Source: Marsupella aquatica (taxonomy: Eukaryota > Marchantiophyta). From it: a stretch of DNA of 64,000 bases. Positions within the stretch are counted from its first letter, which is position 1; each line of letters opens with the position of its first letter. The stretch covers positions 6,572,001 through 6,636,000 of the forward strand of contig OZ316896.1 in assembly GCA_973895155.1 (NCBI GenBank), given 5' to 3'. Under the pieces are notes generated by a model that was not told the DNA's origin, searched no databases, and saw only the letters and a list, made by a program, of their open reading frames with translations. Shown here one piece after another: positions 60,601 to 64,000 of the stretch. The translations under genes and the position numbers were made by a program.

Positions 60601-61424
60601 CCATCCCAAGCTTTACAATTTCTTCGTTTCTTCCGCAAAAGATAATCACACTTCTGATTCTGACATTCTAGTGCTCCTGTACACGTCACTTTACCAAATT
60701 CCCAGAACTTTTTCGGTTGTACATTCGCAGAGGTTGGAAATATTCGTGTCCAGAAGTAGCAGTCTTTCGGCCGATCCATGTCACGGAGTCTTGAACCTTT
60801 TGAAAGAAGACCTTCTGCGGGAGGCAATTCAAATACAACGTTTCCATTGTATTTGCTTGGGAGGCAATTCACCTGCTCATGCCTGAAATCACATGTTTGG
60901 ATGAATCGCGATAGTTCACTATGGCCAGTTGATTTGAGAATAGCATCCATCACGCTTTGATGATAGACAATACCTCCCGCAACACCCCCCACAATGTGTG
61001 TCTCCGCAACACCCCCTGCAACGTGTGTCTCGGAAGGAAACTGACCTTCCATCTTGACCGAAGTTCCCGGATTGGGCAATTTTTGCGAATGAATGGCAAC
61101 ATCCTCCTCATCACTATCGGAAAGGTGAATGACGGGAACCGGATGAATTTCATTCGTAACGGAATTATCTCAAAGATTGATATAGTATCTCTTCCCAACG
61201 TTCAGTTGCCAAAATCTGACTCCATCGTCGATATCAAACAATGCGTCACCAGCCTCATCTCCAGAAGCATCAACAGGTTTGATGGAAAGAATGTCATTGA
61301 TGCCAATGTCAAATCTTCCACAAAGATAGTTCTCACTAACCTGTTTGTACGTATCGGAAGAACCTAAAGGAATGCGTACAATCTCTCCAGTTCCAGAACG
61401 CAGAAGCACAACTGAATTAGACAT
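57625..61424 (-). CDS. MULE-like transposase with zinc clusters and SWIM motif (one in-frame TGA)
   Basis: Two exons, 61424-59406 and 59142-57625 (GTGAGT donor, TGCAG acceptor), about 1,178 codons. ATG at 61424. Codons 1-84 form an N-terminal domain; codon 85 is TGA (61170-61172), where element 1 has a sense codon. An acidic DLSDSDEE-type stretch follows. Residues about 295-345 hold CHYCQRLPFCTEAC and CLAVHVGTHAHP, a zinc cluster like the WRKY/GCM1 type found in Mutator-like transposases. The DDE-like core has VSFDVM (about 495) and GFMADNAQAGWNAV (about 563), then an H-rich SFHHHS. Exon 2 adds a Cys cluster (ECRNC...CPNNAC) and, near the end, CSCEDF...PCKHLYW, a C-x-C...C-x-H SWIM motif. I infer it cuts and joins the element DNA. 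The third acidic residue is not assigned. Confidence 0.7.
59208..59368. repeat. Three 15-bp palindromes in transposase intron
   Basis: 59208-59222 CAGCGCCTGGCGCTA, 59278-59292 TAGCACCGGGCGCTA and 59354-59368 TAGCGCCAAGCGCTA, each one transition from consensus, 70-76 bp apart within a 263-bp intron. Confidence 0.9.
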
Positions 61425-62324
61425 TGCGGAACAATAATCCCGAATTGACAAACAGAGAAAATGAGAGAATAGGAGAACATAACCCGACTTAAGTTAAGTG
61501 AATTTGTAACAAACTCCAGAAGATTATCGTTTGTGAATGACAAAACTGGTACTAGTCGTAAAATGTAGAAACATAAATATCGTTTGTCGTTTTGCCAACA
61601 TCACTACGTACTGGTAACATCAATAATATAGTTTGAGAAACACGGTCAGATATTTACTAGCGCCCGACGCTACCATAAATATGTCACGGAATTAAAACCC
61701 AAAACCAAACTTCATATGCTAGCGCCAGGTGCTATCATTAATCCACATCCAATTAATGGTGCAAAACTCTATTAATTTTATTGGAATAACATCAATGTCA
61801 AAATACATTGAGTTTGTTTTATATAATTGTTGTTTGTAGGAAATATACACGTATAAAATATAGTTAGCGCCGGGCGCTGACATAATTTCATGGCTAACAT
61901 CAGTGTTAATGATGTTATTCTGGTGGTTTTTGAATGCTAGCGCCTGGCGCTAGTATCGAAAGGAATGACTTGTATTATCCCAACGGTTATATCTAACGGT
62001 AAAGTGCATGAACGTACTCATTGTTTCACGCTTTTTGCAGTTGACTTCCTTAACAATAGCCTACGGATCATCACTCCTGCCTTACCCCACTTAAAAAGAG
62101 GCGTTACATGATATACTCATTCTAAACAGTATCGGCCACTTGTCCTTGTCATGATTGGTGAGTGACATCCTTTCCTTCCGCATCGATCTACCTCCCATGA
62201 TGTCAACCGCCCAAGTTTTAAAGGTTTCCTGGTTGTTCTTTTTGTACGGTAATCTGTTCAGAGCGTGAGAATAGACACTGGCTCTGTGTTGTACAAGCAC
62301 CTTTGCAAACTTTGGGGCTCCACG
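61425..62324. promoter_or_regulatory. Divergent promoter region of element 2
   Basis: 900 bp between the two start codons, AT-rich, with four palindromes between 61658 and 61952. No ORF of note. A two-way promoter is inferred from the arrangement. Confidence 0.6.
61658..61952. repeat. Four 15-bp palindromes in divergent promoter
   Basis: 61658-61672 TAGCGCCCGACGCTA, 61720-61734 TAGCGCCAGGTGCTA, 61865-61879 TAGCGCCGGGCGCTG and 61938-61952 TAGCGCCTGGCGCTA (perfect). Centres are 62, 145 and 73 bp apart. Confidence 0.92.
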
Positions 62325-64000
62325 ATGCAACCTTCAAGCGCTCCAAGCTCTCCAAGAGGGTATACCACGGTTCCGGAGGGAGATCAGGGTCATTGCGAGA
62401 GTACACAATCTTCATTCTCTGGGGCATTCTATTCGCGTCATGTTACAAGATCAAGCGGAGCGATTCCTTCGTCGAACACAACACTCCCGAGCCAGAAGCC
62501 AAGAAGGGGCAGAATGGAGACTGATGGCATGACCGATTACGCTTTGGGAGAGGGCAACGAGGTAGGACTTGGAATGAATGAAGTCATCTCCAAACACATT
62601 ATGTCGTTTGGGAAAGATTTCCGGGGTAATGAGAAGGAACCTCCACGGATTCCGCTTTGTCGCCTGGTCCACATGGAGGTTGTTCGGACGTTACAGAAGG
62701 AGAGTGCATCAATTGAGAAATTGAAAGACTCATTCCGAAGTAGTGGATACAATCCCAGGATAGGAATGCGGTTTTTTGTACAACCGACCGATTCGGATGG
62801 TGTGGAGAAAATCTGCACTGAAGAGATCAGGGGGAGTTGGGATCCAATTTGGGTTGCTGAGAACGAGAAGTTTGAGCTGGAGTGCGAGGCAGATCCTGCC
62901 TTTATGATCTTGAAAGACAAAATGTTCTCAGTGTTCGACGGGAATCATCGACTTTACTCGTGGACGATGGTCACTAAGGAAAATCTTGACAACGTCAAGT
63001 ATCATCCCAGAGTTCTCTGCACAATTTTCAAGGGTGACAAAGCTTCACAAATTCAGATTGAGGCGGCTATGCACACTGTGAACCAGTACGTTTTTTTGCC
63101 CTAGCTTGTAATTAACGATTTCCGCAATACTTGTTGATTACATAAATATAGTGTTTATGGAGTGTTTATAAAATAATACAGTGTTTATAGGATAATTGAG
63201 TGTTTAAGTTAAGCTAGCGCCCGACGCTAATAATTGAAAACCTGACCTATTGCAGGTTAGGGCAGGCCGTTGTTGAACCGTCGTGGATCCTTGACGCAGA
63301 CAGAATCCGAAGGATTCTTTCTCACGATCTAGAGCACTACAAGTCTATCATTGACAGCGCCAATTATGCAAAGTTTGAGTATATCAAACAGAAGACTCGA
63401 AAACATTCTTGGTACACAAGAAAAATGCCTCTAGAAGCTCTAGTCTGTATTTTATGCGAAAACAAAATCAAAGCTTACACTAACCAGTTCAAGATGGACA
63501 TGGCACTGGCAGCAAGTCAAGGCAATCCTTGGTCGGCTGATGACATCACAAAGCGGCAATCGCTCATGTTGAAAGAATCTACTAAAGATTGGTCCACAAA
63601 AACGTCCAAAATCACTCCTCTTCTTAGTCCTGAGTTTGAAGATTTTCTAGGTACCTGTGCAGAGATGTATGTTTTGACAGAGAAAAACAAGCGAGAGAAA
63701 AAACCAGATTCGGTTGTTTGCACTATGGACCGTGCCAGACTCTTCACTGCAGTTTCGGCGCTTGATCCAAAATTGAGGTGTACATTGCTCGTTGCTCACT
63801 GTACTCCAGAGTTGAGAAAACAATTCTTCCACCCTTCGAGTGTGAACGATGATCCAGTGAAGCAATGGTGCCACACATGGCAAACATGGAATACCGTCGA
63901 GGGAATTGCAATTGGGATGCTACACTCGGCAATTTCCGCAACGATTGAAATGCTACCGGTTGATAGGCTTGCCCAGTCAGGGTGTGACTCGGTAGAAAAT
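62325..64000 (+). CDS. ParB/sulfiredoxin-like domain protein of the transposon (gene 2, partial)
   Basis: Exon 1 62325-63085 (donor GTACGT), exon 2 from 63256 (TTGCAG acceptor) and open to the window end, so the C-terminus is missing. More than 500 residues. The first ATG in the frame is at 62325. Residues 1-60 are Ser/Pro-rich. Residues about 130-250 resemble a ParB/sulfiredoxin fold: EKLKDSFRSSGYNPRIGMRF, then KDKMFSVFDGNHRLYSW, where DGNHR corresponds to the ParB GxRR/GNHR nucleotide-binding loop, then PRVLCTIFKGD. Exon 2 is helical and charged, with WILDADRIRRIL and ILCENKIKAY, and is conserved in element 1. A ParB-type domain binds and hydrolyses nucleotide or acts on DNA in bacteria; here the role is unknown. 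It is divergent from the transposase. Intron 63086-63255 contains a palindrome. Confidence 0.65.
63215..63229. repeat. 15-bp palindrome in gene 2 intron 1
   Basis: TAGCGCCCGACGCTA, one change from consensus, 26 bp before exon 2, as in element 1 (9856-9870). Confidence 0.9.

Larger units (their letters stand above)
57298..64000. mobile_element. Element 2: well-preserved two-gene DNA transposon (right end outside window)
   Basis: Two divergent genes, a transposase (57625-61424, -) and a ParB-like gene (62325 to beyond 64000, +), with ten palindromes in flank, introns and shared promoter. The gene order matches element 1 in mirror image. Terminal repeats are not seen; the left border may be anywhere between 56.5 and 57.6 kb. 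The transposase has a single stop and the second gene none in the window, so this copy or a close relative was active more recently than element 1. Confidence 0.72.

Noticed and set aside
57298-63229. Palindromic repeats as a CRISPR array
   Set aside because: The spacing is irregular (tens to thousands of bp), the units are short perfect palindromes inside introns of a eukaryotic element, and no cas-like gene is present.

Overview
This window is nuclear DNA of a green plant. The one ordinary host gene is a six-exon, plant-type plastid-division gene of the FtsZ1 family (4520-8147, +). Almost everything else is a nest of mobile elements. L1-like LINEs, copia and gypsy LTR elements, plant-style GT/AG introns and a plant FtsZ1 point to a streptophyte. 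The element types suggest a non-flowering land plant (a bryophyte, lycophyte or fern), but I cannot name a genus from sequence alone.

Layout. 1-3935: 3' part of a copia element (+). 4520-8147: ftsZ1. 8786-35060: an old, decayed two-gene DNA transposon ('element 1') split by later insertions. A gypsy retrotransposon (10061-25450, -) cut its second gene in two; that gypsy carries a cytosine-C5 DNA methyltransferase domain and is itself interrupted by a MITE and by an unclassified long coiled-coil ORF. A copia element (27424-31596, -) cut the transposase gene; the copia holds two further MITEs, and another MITE lies in the transposase. A full-length L1-like LINE with a 16-bp target-site duplication occupies 36175-44163, followed by a 5'-truncated relative (about 44441-49480). 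49481-56860 is gene-poor, with pyrimidine-rich tracts, short tandem repeats and a pentanucleotide microsatellite. From about 57.3 kb to the window end is a much better preserved copy ('element 2') of the same two-gene transposon.

The most interesting system is this two-gene transposon. One gene encodes a large MULE-like transposase with zinc clusters and a C-terminal SWIM motif. The divergent neighbour encodes a protein with a ParB/sulfiredoxin-like GNHR motif. Seventeen copies of a 15-bp palindrome, consensus TAGCGCCNGGCGCTA, lie only in the introns, shared promoter and flanks of the two copies, plus one near the centre of a 284-bp MITE with a 9-bp target-site duplication. I infer a transposon with its own dispersed recognition site, which recalls the ParB/parS pairing, although binding is not shown.

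The elements share a decay signature: most in-frame stops are CAG/CAA/CGA to TAG/TAA/TGA changes (or TGG to TAG/TGA), as expected from deamination of methylated cytosine.
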